A stretch of DNA of 64,000 nucleotides. It comes from Fagopyrum homotropicum (Eukaryota; Streptophyta; Magnoliopsida; Caryophyllales; Polygonaceae). Positions 44,480 through 55,797 of the stretch are shown piece after piece; the stretch's first letter is position 1, and the number at the start of each line of letters is the position of its first letter. Position numbers and translations under genes: made by a program. Below the pieces are notes generated by a model. The model was not told the DNA's origin, made no database searches, and was given only the letters and a program-made list of their open reading frames with translations. Location of the stretch: assembly GCA_033239125.1 (NCBI GenBank), contig BSWB01000001.1, positions 56,077,501-56,141,500 of the forward strand. Reading direction: 5' to 3'.

Positions 44480-46627
44480 TCAGTACCTTACAGTTATCTG
44501 GTTGATGGCACGGCAGTCGACGCACATCCTCCAACTCCCATCTTTCTTAGGTACCAATAGCACAGGAACGGCACATGGGCTCAAGCTCTCCCGAATGTAT
44601 CCCTTACTCAAAAGTTCCTCCACTTGGGCTTGTAGCTCCTTTGTCTCCACCGGGTTTGCTCGATATGCGGGCCGATTTGGAATGGTTGATCCGGGTATGA
44701 AGTCAATCTGATGTTCTATGCCTCGGATAGGGGGTAGTCCCGGGGGAATCTCTTCGGGCATAATCTCTTTGAATTCCTCAAGTAGCCCTGAAACACAAGA
44801 AGGCAAAGACAAATCATTAGCTTCCATAGTAGATAAAGTTGTTACACAAACAAGAAGGAAGCAAGTATCCCCCCTTTGTAGGGCTCGACGGGCATCGTGT
44901 AGCCGTGCGGTGAGGAGGGTCTTGGGGTCAAGAACCATCTTAGTCTTCCCCTTTGTCCTTGCGGCCTCATCTTTCTCCAACCTCTTCCTTTCTCTACACA
45001 TGTGGTCTTCCATGATCTCGGATGGGCTTAGGGGCATGAGTTTTACTTTCTTCCCGGCCATGGCGAAGAAGTATATGTTGGTGTAACCATCATGAAACAC
45101 CCTTCGGTCAAACTGCCATGGTCTCCCAAGTAAGAGATGGCAAGCTGTGATTGGAAGCACGTCACAAATAACATCGTCTTGGTATGGTCCGATGGCAAAG
45201 TGAACAAAACATTGCTCCTTGACTTGAAGGGGAGCGTTGGTGTTGAGCCACTGGAGCGAATAAGGTTGTGAGTGCGCCTTCGTTTTGAGTCCTAGGTGTG
45301 CAACGACCTCCTGACTAACAATGTTACAGCAAGACCCACTATCAATAATAACAGTAAACAATTGTCCCGAAATTAAACAACGAGTGTTAAAGAGATTCTC
45401 CCTTTGTGAGACATCGGGAACAAGTTCACTTGCTTGTAGGGACTTTTTTGTGACAAGACAGAAATCTCCCACAGGAGCACGAGCTTCTACTTCAACACCG
45501 TCTATGATTGGAGCTACCGCTTCATAGTCATCTTCGGATTCATGATTCTCGGTGACCTCTTCCCCAAATGCATTCAATAAAACCTTACGGGGATTAGGGC
45601 ACTCCCGGGCATAATGACCATGCTCATAACACTTGTAGCACTTCACTTCCCTAGTCCGGCTCGTTTTTGGAGTTGGTGGAATACTAGGGTTAGGGGCGGA
45701 GGTGGCCTTGGGAACTACTGTTGGAGATGAACCAATTGTGTGGGTAGGACGACTATTGCGAGACGGTTCAGTGGCTTCATGACTTGTCCCTCGTCTTGTT
45801 GATCCGGATGCCTTACGTTTTTGGATGACATTATAGGCATGGGTAGCATGGTGTAGGGCATCAGTTAGGCTTGTGTGTCGGAGTTGTTCAACTATTTCGG
45901 ACACATCGGGGTTAAGCCCTGATAGGAACTTGGCTAGGATATAGTCGTCGGGCTGTCGGGTTCCCGATCTCTGAAGGAGAGTTCTCAACTCTTTGTGGTA
46001 CTCGTCTGGAGTTCGGTTACCTTGACGTAGCCTTTCAAGTTTGAGCAACAGTTGTTGCTTGTAATCCGAAGGTATGAACCGAGCACGTATCCTTCTACGG
46101 AGTTCAAACCATGTGTTGATGCGCGGTTGTTGATGTGCCTCTACATATTCCAATTCTTCCTGCCACCAAGTTAGAGCAAAATCAACAAAATGAATAGTAG
46201 CAGCTTCAATCTTTTCATACTCGTTAAAATCATAATAACGGAAGACTTGTTCAGCCTTAGTCTCCCACTCAATGTAGGTCTCCGCTTCTGCAGTTCCGGT
46301 GAAGTTTGGGACATCCACTTTTGACCCATGGTAACGCCTCCTATTGCGGTGATCATGATTTTCTTCATCGTCCGAGTCATCGTGTCTACTACGGTCCCGG
46401 TTTCTGTGCCGGTCTCTATCTCGGCGTCGATCTTGATTTCTGCTCCCATGGCTATTCACACTCCTACTCCTATCCCGGCCTCTACGAGGTGGTCCCTGGT
46501 TACTTCCTCCTTGACTTTGTTCAGGTGGGACGGGCGGTAGTCTCCTTAGAAGTTCCGCGAATTGGGCTTCAAGGCGGTCAATACGTGGGTCAGCTTGATT
46601 GATCCCATTACCATTCACGGATGCCAT
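44480..46627 (-). CDS. gag-pol: G gag-protease-start of RT, ended by an in-frame TGA
   Basis: 715 codons from the ATG at 46627. In order: short N-terminus with a Pro-rich run; an Arg/Asp/Ser-rich (RD/RS) tract (about 45-100); gag core with YIEWETKAEQVF, WWQEEL and YHKELRTLL; a CCHC knuckle C-x2-C-x4-H-x4-C (about 330-345); an aspartic protease with IIDSGS (about 430); HLLLGRPWQFDR; and the start of RT (PNRPAYRANPVE, LVPKKDGSWRMCVDCRAIN). The frame ends in TGA just after the INQITVRY segment, where relatives read through with a conserved Arg, so a CGA-to-TGA change is likely. Everything else in the frame is open. Confidence 0.88.
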   Translation of the reverse strand: MASVNGNGINQADPRIDRLEAQFAELLRRLPPVPPEQSQGGSNQGPPRRGRDRSRSVNSHGSRNQDRRRDRDRHRNRDRSRHDDSDDEENHDHRNRRRYHGSKVDVPNFTGTAEAETYIEWETKAEQVFRYYDFNEYEKIEAATIHFVDFALTWWQEELEYVEAHQQPRINTWFELRRRIRARFIPSDYKQQLLLKLERLRQGNRTPDEYHKELRTLLQRSGTRQPDDYILAKFLSGLNPDVSEIVEQLRHTSLTDALHHATHAYNVIQKRKASGSTRRGTSHEATEPSRNSRPTHTIGSSPTVVPKATSAPNPSIPPTPKTSRTREVKCYKCYEHGHYARECPNPRKVLLNAFGEEVTENHESEDDYEAVAPIIDGVEVEARAPVGDFCLVTKKSLQASELVPDVSQRENLFNTRCLISGQLFTVIIDSGSCCNIVSQEVVAHLGLKTKAHSQPYSLQWLNTNAPLQVKEQCFVHFAIGPYQDDVICDVLPITACHLLLGRPWQFDRRVFHDGYTNIYFFAMAGKKVKLMPLSPSEIMEDHMCRERKRLEKDEAARTKGKTKMVLDPKTLLTARLHDARRALQRGDTCFLLVCVTTLSTMEANDLSLPSCVSGLLEEFKEIMPEEIPPGLPPIRGIEHQIDFIPGSTIPNRPAYRANPVETKELQAQVEELLSKGYIRESLSPCAVPVLLVPKKDGSWRMCVDCRAINQITVRY

Positions 46628-47722
46628 CCTTCTGTTGGACTACAAAACAATCAAAGAAACAAACAAAACCAAGTGTCCAAAGATATAACAAAACCAAATG
46701 TTCAAAGGCAAAAACCGAAAGTAATAAAAAAATGCCTATTTTGTGACCGAAACGGTGTCGGATGGCTAAAAAAGCCCTTAGGTCACGGCAAAGCGGTGAG
46801 TTGGACTCGGAGGCCCGTTTCCCTTCTCGGAAAGGTATAGCAATTGTAATTCTGAGTTCGGACGCCTTTTTTCCGCAAAACCGCAAAACCGGCCGTTTTG
46901 CACCTTTTCGAGATTTTTCGCCTATCACAAAACAACTACTCACGGCAAAGGTTAGAGACAAACAAAAACGTTCTCTCTCTCTCCTCTCTCAAGGGTATTT
47001 CTCCTCACACTCACTCAAGTGTTTGATAGTGTTTGGATTCACACAACTCCCCTTTTCCTTTGCTTCGCGGCAAAGCTCTCCCTCACCTTTTCCAAAGCCT
47101 TAGGCAATGCTCTCCACACAAAGATTTCTCTTGGTAACAAAATTCTGCAATTCTTCCAAGGTAGTGCACAAGGTAAACAATGTATTTCCAAGATGCAATA
47201 TAACTTCAGAAAAGCAAACAACAAGAGGCAACAAAGCACAACAAATACGAGCCTTCCGGCGAGTATTTACTTAGTCCCGACAAGTAGTTAGTCAAAGCAA
47301 TAATAAGCGTTTTCCCCAAAACGTGTGGGTTGTGTTTTGGAATGGCTAGAACACTCAAGGACAACTTTGATAACAAACTTCAAGAACAACTTCGATAACA
47401 AACAAATTTTCAAGAACAACTTTGATAACACTCAAGAACACTCAAACAACTTTTTTTTTTTTTTTTTTTTTTTGGTTCTTTTCTTTTTCTTTTTTGTTTC
47501 GTTCGTTTTTTTTTTTTTTTTTTTGACTTTACTAAGATATGCTTTTCGTTTTCTTTTTTTTTTTTTTTTTTTTGAATGAAAGGTCAACAAGATCTCTCTC
47601 TAAAGGCTCACAAGAAAGAAGATTGTAAACACAAAATTTTGGGGAACTACTCAAAATTGCAAAAACTAAAAACAAGTTTAGGTAAGCAATTCGTACCCCG
47701 AAAGCTTGAGGAACTCGCACCG
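46628..47722 (-). other. G 5' leader with homopolymer tracts
   Basis: The leader lies between the primer site and gag. It has three T runs of about 19-21 bases (47453-47473, 47506-47524, 47554-47573), which are A runs in the element's sense. Next to them are three copies of a CAAGAACAACTTYGATAACA-type unit (47356-47435). The ORFs on either strand here (for example 46608-46961) show no domain. Confidence 0.75.
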
Positions 47723-47726
47723 TTGG

Positions 47727-47738
47727 GCTCTGATACCA
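47727..47738 (-). other. G primer binding site, initiator tRNA-Met
   Basis: On the minus strand it is TGGTATCAGAGC, complementary to the plant initiator tRNA-Met 3' end, two bases after the 5' LTR. Confidence 0.93.
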
Positions 47739-47740
47739 CT

Positions 47741-48562
47741 TGATGCGCTCTTCGTCCGTTGAACGCAAGGATCCGCCGGTGTTGTTCCTCCGTCGATTTC
47801 TTTTGTGTATTTTCGATTTATATGGATATGCCAAGCAAGGAATCGTCCAGCCTCACACCTTGGATCTCCTTGGCTCGAGTTCTTCTTTCCTCGGAATCTC
47901 ACTTCGGAAATTAGACCTCCTTTGTCCTCCTAGCCTCGCACCGTAAGGACACCACTCAGCCTCTCACCTTGTGGGTTTCGAAACCTTGGCCTCTCACCTT
48001 AGTCTCTAGGTTTGTTTTGCTTTAAAGTGAAAACACAACTTCGATTGAACTCAACTTTATAATCTGCCTAAAAACGTGGGTAGGAGATGGCCTTATATGG
48101 CTGAAAAATTCAGCACCAACTCCCCACAATAATAACTTACAAGTAGTTCAAAAGTTGGATACTAAATGAAGGAAATCCTAGGGTCTTTCAACCAACAACT
48201 TCAAGCAATAAATGGCCTAAAAACCATTAATATGGCCGACCACCTTAGAGCTCCAAGGTTACAAAAACGTGGCTGAAATAAACCCAACTAAAGTGGTTTA
48301 AAACCATGAAATAAAGTCAAACATGACCACATAAAATAAAACAAAAGGTTACATCTAGGTTTAAAGTGATCCGGCATCCTCAATCGCCTCAAGTATGTTC
48401 ACCAAGTGATAGTCATGGACGTCCTTAAAGGTCGGAGCTCTGAAAGGGTGGTAGGTCAAGGTGGTTTGGCCTAGCATGCGTGCTCTAGCTCGAGTGAGAG
48501 GTGGTGTTGATCTTGGTGCGGTCACATCAGTTTCGTTGCTTAAGTCCGGCGGGCTCACATCA
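47741..48562 (-). repeat. 5' LTR of G
   Basis: 822 bp. It repeats the 3' LTR, including the last 65-odd codons of pol as an open frame (48361-48558) that has no function in this position. A TATA-like sequence is near 48093-48098 on the minus strand. Confidence 0.93.
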
Positions 48563-48870
48563 GAATCCTACCTTTGAACATTTAATCTTGGCAATATAAA
48601 TTTTGTCCTATATCTATAGAAGTGTCTTGAATCGAAAGCCTAAATCTGATACTTGAATCCTTGGAATCATTTCTCTCTTTATCATATCACAAAAGCTTTT
48701 ATACTTTCGCTAGATAATTGAAATTGGAAATTTCTCACCAAATCCCTGAGTTCGACTCTGGAATTCTTACCTTTCTACAGCCGATCCGTACACTGCGGGT
48801 TCGCTTTGCTTTTGAGTTTTAGATATAAATTTAAGACTTTGACGCACACCCTTTTGAGCGAACAAGTTTT

Positions 48871-48888
48871 TGGCGCCGTTGCCGGGGA
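48871..48888 (+). other. Element F primer binding site, tRNA-Asp
   Basis: A perfect TGGCGCCGTTGCCGGGGA six bases after the LTR. Confidence 0.95.
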
Positions 48889-48991
48889 TTTGGTCTAGAT
48901 CAAATCCGGTTTTCGGTTGTCTAGCTTGAGAGCTCTTGCTCTTGTGATTTGTTTTGTCTACTTAAGTGATCTTTGCAGGTTCTTTAGGTAT

Positions 48992-51900
48992 ATGCGAAAG
49001 ACTAGATCCACTAAAGATCTAATTCCTTTCGATCCCGAATTAGAAAGAACTTTGAGGAGAAAGTTGAAGGAGAAGAAAATGGCTGAAAACGATGAGAGAA
49101 ACTACAAGGCTGAACTGAACGAAGCTCAACGCCAACTCCAGTTGAGTGAGAAGGCTCGAAAGGAAGCTAAAATAAGTCATCAATTTCAGATTGATGAACT
49201 GAGAGCTATGATGTTGGACATGAAGTTGGAGTTTAACGACTCCAAGAAGAAGAAGAAAGTCAAGACACCAACTAAATCCATTCGAAATGACTCATCCGAT
49301 GATGAAGAGATTGATCCGGACATGCCGGAACTTGAAGAGATTGATCCATCACTTCGTCCTAACCGAAACACTCCAACACCTAAGGTCGTCCCTCGCATTA
49401 CGACTAGGAACGTTAGAGCTGTCAATAACGAAGATAGACCCCGAACTTTGGGGTAACGGATGGATCCAATTCAGCAACCACGCCGTCTAGGTGTGGATTT
49501 CGGAGCTGAAGACATCCAAGAGTTTAGCTTCTCACCACAAGTCATCACTATGGTTCGCCAAAGTCAATATGGTGGAGCAAGTACTGAATCTCCGCATCAA
49601 CACTTGCAGAATTTTGAGATTCTCATGGAGACTATGAAGCCGAAGAAGGCTACTACAAGCAACTACAAGATCAAACCGTTCTTCTTTTCTTTGAAGGACA
49701 AGGCTCTAGCTTGGTACCAAACACTTCCGGCTGCGAAGTTAGCAACATGGGAGGAATTGTCTTCGGAATTCCTCACCAAGTTCTTTCCGCCATCCAAAAC
49801 GGCGGAATTAAGAGGTAAAATAAATGCTTTTTCTATGAAACCTAACGAAAGCTTGTTTCAATCTTGGGAAAGGTTTCAAGATCTCTTGTTGGATTGCCCA
49901 CACCATGGCATTTCCAAACTGGAATTATTGGAGATCTACTACAAAGGGTTGGATGTGGAGACACAATTCAACCTCCAATCTCTATCTTGCGGCACATTCA
50001 TGGATATGAGAGAGGATGATGCTTGGGACTTCATTGAGAAGCAAGCCCAAGTGATTGATAAGTATTCCCACCGGAAGGTGGAATCAAATAGCCGGAATCA
50101 AAGCGATCCGGGAGCCAAGTTGAATCAAGCGGCTCAAACACAAATATTCTCCCTCAAAGATGACATCAAAGAATTGAAGGAAGTGCTCAAAACGAGTCTT
50201 CAAAATACTAAAGAGCAAGAAGCCAACTACATGGGGCGAGACAACAATCAAAGGAATGATAACCGGAATTCCAATTGGAGCAACAACAACAATAACAACC
50301 GAAACTCCAATTGGAACAACAACAACAATAGGAACTCCAATAACAACAATTGGAGGTCAAATCAGCAAGGTTCAGGTAATCCTTACTCTTATGCTGAAAA
50401 GGCTCTAACACCTCCATCTTCTTCTACTCCTTCTACAAGCCAGGGACAATCAAGCGGATCAAACAAACCGGATCCCATGCTAGAAACGATCCTAGGCAAG
50501 CTACAAGGATTGGAGAGTTACATAACTTCGGTTGACAAAGCTCACAAAGCTTTAGAAAACCAAGTATTCAACAAGGCCGGAGAAGTTCCAAGAGATCAAG
50601 GGAAGCTTCCCGGAAAGACAGAAGATAACCCAAAGGGAAGGGTTATGGCAATAACTACTAGGAGCGGAAAGACGACCGTCGACCCTCAACCTAAAGTAGT
50701 TGATACCTCCACAAAAGAAGGAGAGGCAAAAGAGAAGGAAGAAGTCTATGTTTCTCCTCCCGCTTACAAACCACCTCTACCTTTTCCTCAACCTAGAGCG
50801 CGTGCACGCCTAGATAAACATTTCGGTAAGTTTGTTGAACTTATGAGTAAGCTCCATATTAACATACCTTTTATGGATGCGATTTTAGGTATGCCGGCTT
50901 ACAGGAAATTCCTCAAGGAGATCCTCTCCAACAAGAGGAAGTTGGAAGATATAGGAGAAGTCAAGATGAGTATGGAGTCATCCGAACTCATCAAGACTAT
51001 GACGGAGAATATGCCACCCAAGCTCCGCGATCCAGGATCCTTTTGCATACCCATCAATTTGGGAGAAGCTACCTATGATGCTCTTTGTGACCTTGGAGCA
51101 AGTGTGAGTATCATACCTCTCGCTCTATGGAAGGCAGTTGGTCTAGGAGAGCCTAGACTGGTGAAGATCACACTCTACATGGCTGATCGTTCTACCACTA
51201 AGCCGGTGGGAATATTAGAAGACATTCCGGTAAAGCTAGGTAAGTTTTACATCCCTATAGATTTTGTCGTTCTTGACATACCTGCAGATTACCCGGTTCC
51301 CATCATCCTTGGGAGACCATTCCTTGCCACATCTGGATGCATGGTAGATTGCAAGAACGGCCAGCTATCCTTCCATATTGGTGAAGAAAAGATAGAATTC
51401 ATACTATCTTCCTTAATCAAGGAGCCAGCCTTGAAAGACGACGTTTTTGAAATTGTTGAGGAAGAAGAGTCTAGAGAGGTAGTAAGTTCGATCTTGATGA
51501 AAGACCCTCTTCAAAAGGTTCTTAGCATGAGCATCATGGAGGAAGGGGTGGACAACGACTGCAATGAGGATGTGAAAGCATTAAATGATGTGGAGGAAGA
51601 ACTAGGAGCAAAAATTGAAGAACTAGAGTGGACTCCGGAAACTGTGAAGAAAATCGACCTGCCAGAAATAAATCGTCCGATTTATGAAGATGCACTCCGA
51701 TTATTCTCAACAGAAACAAAAATCGACCTGACAACATTAAATCGTCCGATTCACGAAGAGGTGACCCGATTTTTTCCGACAGAAAGAAAAATCGTGCAGC
51801 AGATCGACCGATTTATTACAAGGGAGGTCGATTCAATGAGTAATTCTCTAGATTCTCCAAACTTCACCGCAGCCACTTCCAAATCTAATGATGAAGTACC

Positions 51901-53191
51901 CACACCTATAGAGACCTCTTCCACAACACCCGAAGGCCACGATTCATCACCAACAAAGGTACCTCCATCATTAGAATTGAAGCAACTTCCCACGCATTTA
52001 AGGTACGCATTCCTTGGCACTAATTCCACATACCCGGTTATAGTCAATGCCAATTTGAACGATGATGAATTAGAGAAACTCATGAGTGTTTTGAAGAAAC
52101 ATAGGAGAGCACTAGGTTACACCATTGATGATTTAGTAGGAATAAAGCCTTCTCTATGTATGCACAAAATACTAATGGAAGAGGATTACAAACCTTCACG
52201 CCAACCTCAAAGACGGTTAAACCCGGCAATGAAAGAGGTCGTGAAGAAAGAAATCCTTAAGCTACTTGATGTAGGTATCATCTTCCCTATTTCTGACAGC
52301 AAATGGGTGAGTCCGGTACAAGTAGTACCCAAGAAAGGAGGCATTACCGTTGTTGCCAACAAGAACAACGAACTCATCCCTACACGGACAGTTACAGGGT
52401 GGCGAATGTGCATCGACTACCGCAAACTGAACGTGGCCTCAAGGAAGGACCACTTCCCCCTTCCTTTCATCGATCAAATGTTGGAAAGGTTAGCCCAACA
52501 TGCCTACTTTTGTTATTTAGATGGATATAGCGGTTTCTTTCAGATCCCAATTCATCCGGATGATCAAGAGAAGACAACCTTTACGTGCCCATGGGGTACG
52601 TTCGCTTATAGAAGAATGCCATTCGGCTTATGCAACGCTCCAGCCACCTTCCAAAGGTGTATGATGGCAATCTTCTCCGAATATGTAGAGAATATCATGG
52701 AAGTCTTCATGGACGACTTTTCGGTATATGGTTCTTCCTTTGATAACTGTCTCTATAACCTTTCACTAGTTCTTAAGAGATGTGAGGACACTAACTTAGT
52801 CTTAAACTGGGAAAAATGTCATTTCATCGTCACCGCAGGAATTGTGTTAGGTCACTTAGTGTCACAAAGGGGAATAGAGGTAGATCGATCAAAGATAGAA
52901 ACCATTGAGAAGTTACCTCCCCCTTCATCGGTAAAAGGAATTAGAAGCTTCTTAGGACATGCAGGCTTCTATAACAGATTCATAAAAGATTTTTCTAAGA
53001 TTTCAAAACCTTTGACTAATCTTTTGATGAAAGATGCGACTTTCGAATTCTCGAAAGATTGTGTAGATGCTTTTTGCAGGATCAAAGAAGCATTGATTTC
53101 GGCACCAATCATCCAACCGCCCGATTGGACTCTTCCTTTCGAGGTCATGTGCGACGCAAGCGATGTCGCTATAGGAGCCGTTCTTGGATAG
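48992..53191 (+). pseudogene. gag-pol: Element F gag-protease-RT-RNase H start, one early stop
   Basis: The ATG at 48992 matches the B start. A TAA at 49454-49456 (Lys in B) cuts the N-terminal 154 codons off; the same frame then stays open for 1243 codons. This shows that gag, protease, linker and RT form one frame in this family. Domains are as in B: SPHQHLQNFEILMETM, an Asn-rich tract without a knuckle (about 50220-50360), CDLGASVSIIPLAL, the palindrome-written linker (51649-51834), YLDGYSGFFQI, FMDDF and CDASDVAIGAVLG. A TAG at 53189-53191 replaces a Gln codon of B. Confidence 0.9.
51649..51834. repeat. Palindrome cluster in the F pol linker
   Basis: Same arrangement as in B, here in a frame that is open on both sides. 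AAATCGTCCGATT occurs twice and ATCGACCGATTT once, with single half-sites between. Confidence 0.7.
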
Positions 53192-54883
53192 AAGAAAGAT
53201 GGTCGCACTCATGCCATCTACTACGCTAGCAAAACGCTAGATGAGGCTCAATACAACTACGCAACTACGGAAAAGGAACTTTTAGCCGTAGTATATGCAT
53301 TTGAGAAATTTCGTTCCTATCTTGTAGGTGCGAAAGTGATAGTCTATACGGACCACTCCGCAATCCGATACTTATTCACGAAGAAGGATGCGAAGCCAAG
53401 GCTTCTAAGATGGATCTTACTCTTGCAAGAGTTCGATTTAGAGATCCGTGATAAGAAAGGATCGGAGAACTCCGTTGCCGATCACCTTAGTCGTCTTCCG
53501 TAACTCACCGGCGAGTCGGATGAACTTCCGATAGACGATTCCTTCCCTGACGAGCAGCTGCACGAGATTGAAGAGTGTCTTCAACACATATCACAAGGTA
53601 ATGATCCATGGTTTGCTGACATTGTAAATTACCTTGTTTGTCAGGAGATGCCACCCGGACTTGCATATGCTCAAAAGAAGAAGTTCTTTAGAGACGTCCA
53701 GCAATTCTATTGGAACGAACCTCTTCTATTCAAAAGAGGTCCAGATGGCATCTACAAGAGATGTATTCCCGAAGATGAGATAGATAGTGTCATCCGACAC
53801 TGCCATTCTCTACCATGTGGCGAACATGCTAGTTCCCACAAGACTTGTGCTAAGGTACTTCGTTCCGGCTTTTATTGGCCTACACTTTTCAAAGATGTGC
53901 AAAAGTTTGTTGTTTCTTGTGATGCTTGTCAAAGGACAGGTAATATATCCATGAGGAATGAGATGCCTCTCAACAACATACAAGAAGTAGAGATCTTTGA
54001 TGTATGGGGCATCGACTTTATGGGACCTTTCCCATCTTCATGCGGCAACCAGTATATACTTCTTGCCGTAGACTATGTCTCAAGATGGGTAGAGGCAATC
54101 GCTTCCCCTACTAATGATGCAATGGTAGTGGTGAAGTTCCTCAACAAAACGATCTTCCCAAGGTTCGGAACTCCCCGAACCATCATTAGTGACGGAGGAA
54201 CGCATTTCACAGCCCGTCGATTCGAGACTCTATTAGCTAAGTATGGGGTGACCCATAAGATAGCTACACCTTACCATCCGCAAACCAGCGGACAAGTCGA
54301 GATATCCAATAGAGAGATTAAAGGGATTTTAGAGAAGACCGTCTCTAAAACGAGGAAAGATTGGTCAATGAAGCTTGACGATGCACTATGGGCATACAGG
54401 ACAGCCGTCAAGACACCAATAGGTACGACTCCCTATAATCTCGTTTATGGTAAATCATGTCATCTTCCTGTAGAGCTAGAGCATAAGGCTTATTGGGCTA
54501 TCAAGTGGCTCAACTTCGACATGACAGAAGCCGGAGAGAAACGGCTCTTAGACATCAATGAGCTGGATGAGATCCGGCTAAATGCGTACGAGAACGCAAG
54601 GATTTACAAGGAACGGACAAAGCGCTGGCATGATAAGCACATCATTCCAAAAGACTTGAAGGAGGGAGACCAAGTCCTCCTATTCAACTCAAGGCTGCGT
54701 CTATTTTCAGGTAAGCTCAAATCCCGTTGGACAGGACCTTTTGTGATTAAAAGAATTTTCCCCCATGGTGCAGTTGAAGTATGGGGTGAACAAAGCGGAA
54801 GTTTTAAGGTTAATGGCCAACGGTTGAAGAAATATACACCGGAAGCTCCGGTCGAGGAGATAGCTCCTATCCTCCTCCATTGA
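53192..54883 (+). pseudogene. pol: Element F RNase H rest and integrase
   Basis: Same frame as above. RNase H (KELLAVVYAFEKF, TDHSAIRYL, SVADHLSRL) runs to a TAA near 53503, where B has Gln codons. From there the integrase is open to its normal end: HCHSLPCGEH...CDACQR zinc finger, DFMGPF, SDGGTHF, E in ISNREIKG, LWAYRTAVKTPIGTTPYNLVYG and C-terminal WTGPFVIKRIFPHGAVE. The integrase itself looks undamaged, unlike that of B. Confidence 0.9.
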
Positions 54884-55154
54884 ACACAACATCATACACC
54901 GTCCAGCTAAAGACGATAAATAAAGCGCTTCTTGGGAGGCAACCCAATGATAGTATAGTTTTCCCTTCTTTCCCTCACTTAGTTAGAATAGATTAATTGC
55001 TTTGTTTCTTCGTTTTTCGTTTTCATATGTTCCTCGATGCACTCTTGGTTTGTCGTGTCATTAATCGCAGGAAACTAGGTTCAAATGTGAGAGATTCACG
55101 GAGAATGGAGCACAATTGAGTTATATCTTCGAGATTCAAGAAAAACAAGGAAGG

Positions 55155-55355
55155 AAATCGACCTACCATAAGAAGATCGTCCGATTCAGTAACAGAGCAA
55201 GTCGATTTTTCTCAACAGAAACAAAAATCGAGCTAGAGATCGACCTGCCAAAATAAATCGTCCGATTTTTTCAGTCAGAAAGAAAAATCTCCCCGACAAA
55301 TAAATCGACCAGAAAAATCGGCCGATTTTCTTCAGAAATCATCGACCCTATATAA
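55155..55355 (+). promoter_or_regulatory. F palindrome cluster and internal TATA box before the env-position ORF
   Basis: Half-sites and palindromes run to about 55330, then TATATAA at 55349-55355 and pyrimidine-rich sequence. More sites (55723-55795) come just before the ATG. Small substitutions relative to B change single sites but keep the overall array. Confidence 0.5.
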
Positions 55356-55797
55356 GGCAATCACACTCGATCTTCTTCATTCCCACATCTCCAACTCTCG
55401 ATTTCCCTCTCTCAAGAAAGCCGAAAAGTCGCCACACCCTCAAATCCTCATTCCTTAACCATTTCGAGAGATTCTTGGTTCCAAACTGAAGCATTTTCAA
55501 CAAGGAACAAGGATCTAACAACAACACGCACGACAATCGACTGCTCCATAAGGAATTTAGGTTTTTCTTTCCAAAACCTAAGTTTCTCACTTGAAATTGA
55601 AGTTGCTTAGGAAGTGTTTTGTTGTTGGAATTGATAGAGGAATTTGCTTAGAATTCATTGTAGAGAACTGTGTGTGGTGATAGATTGAACAGAACTTTAC
55701 AGAATTGTGAGAATCGTTGAAATCGAGATAAAAATCGACCCAGCCCAGAAAAATCGGCCGATTTTTGTGAAGAACAGTTCGATTTTTAGGACTTAGA

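Larger units (their letters stand above)
41304..48562 (-). mobile_element. Element G, CRM-like chromovirus, target duplication GAATC
   Basis: This 7259-bp Ty3/gypsy element reads on the minus strand. GAATC flanks it at 41299-41303 and 48563-48567. It has two 822-bp LTRs that look identical, an initiator tRNA-Met primer site, a leader of about 1.1 kb, one gag-pol frame with a single in-frame stop, and a polypurine tract. The CRM assignment rests on the gag, the protease-to-RT segment (HLLLGRPWQFDRRVFHDGYTN type) and a pol end that runs into the LTR; a phylogeny would be needed to confirm it. Several CRM elements are centromere-targeted; nothing here shows that this locus is centromeric. Confidence 0.92.
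39966..48864 (+). repeat. 5' LTR of element F, split by chromovirus G
   Basis: The two parts are 39966-41303 and 48568-48864, joined across GAATC. Palindrome clusters are at 40272-40372 and 40888-40950. It ends GCGAACA before the primer site. One base shorter than the 3' LTR because of a T deletion near 48735. Confidence 0.93.

Noticed and set aside
46306..46602. Plus-strand ORFs opposite G gag
   Set aside because: They mirror the Arg/Asp-rich gag tract and have no independent support.
46608..46961. Minus-strand ORF in the G leader overlapping the gag start
   Set aside because: It has no domain and includes a hydrophobic stretch likely to be chance; it is out of frame with gag.
48361..48558. 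Separate gene in the 5' LTR of G
   Set aside because: It is the LTR copy of the pol C-terminus and lacks any upstream coding context.
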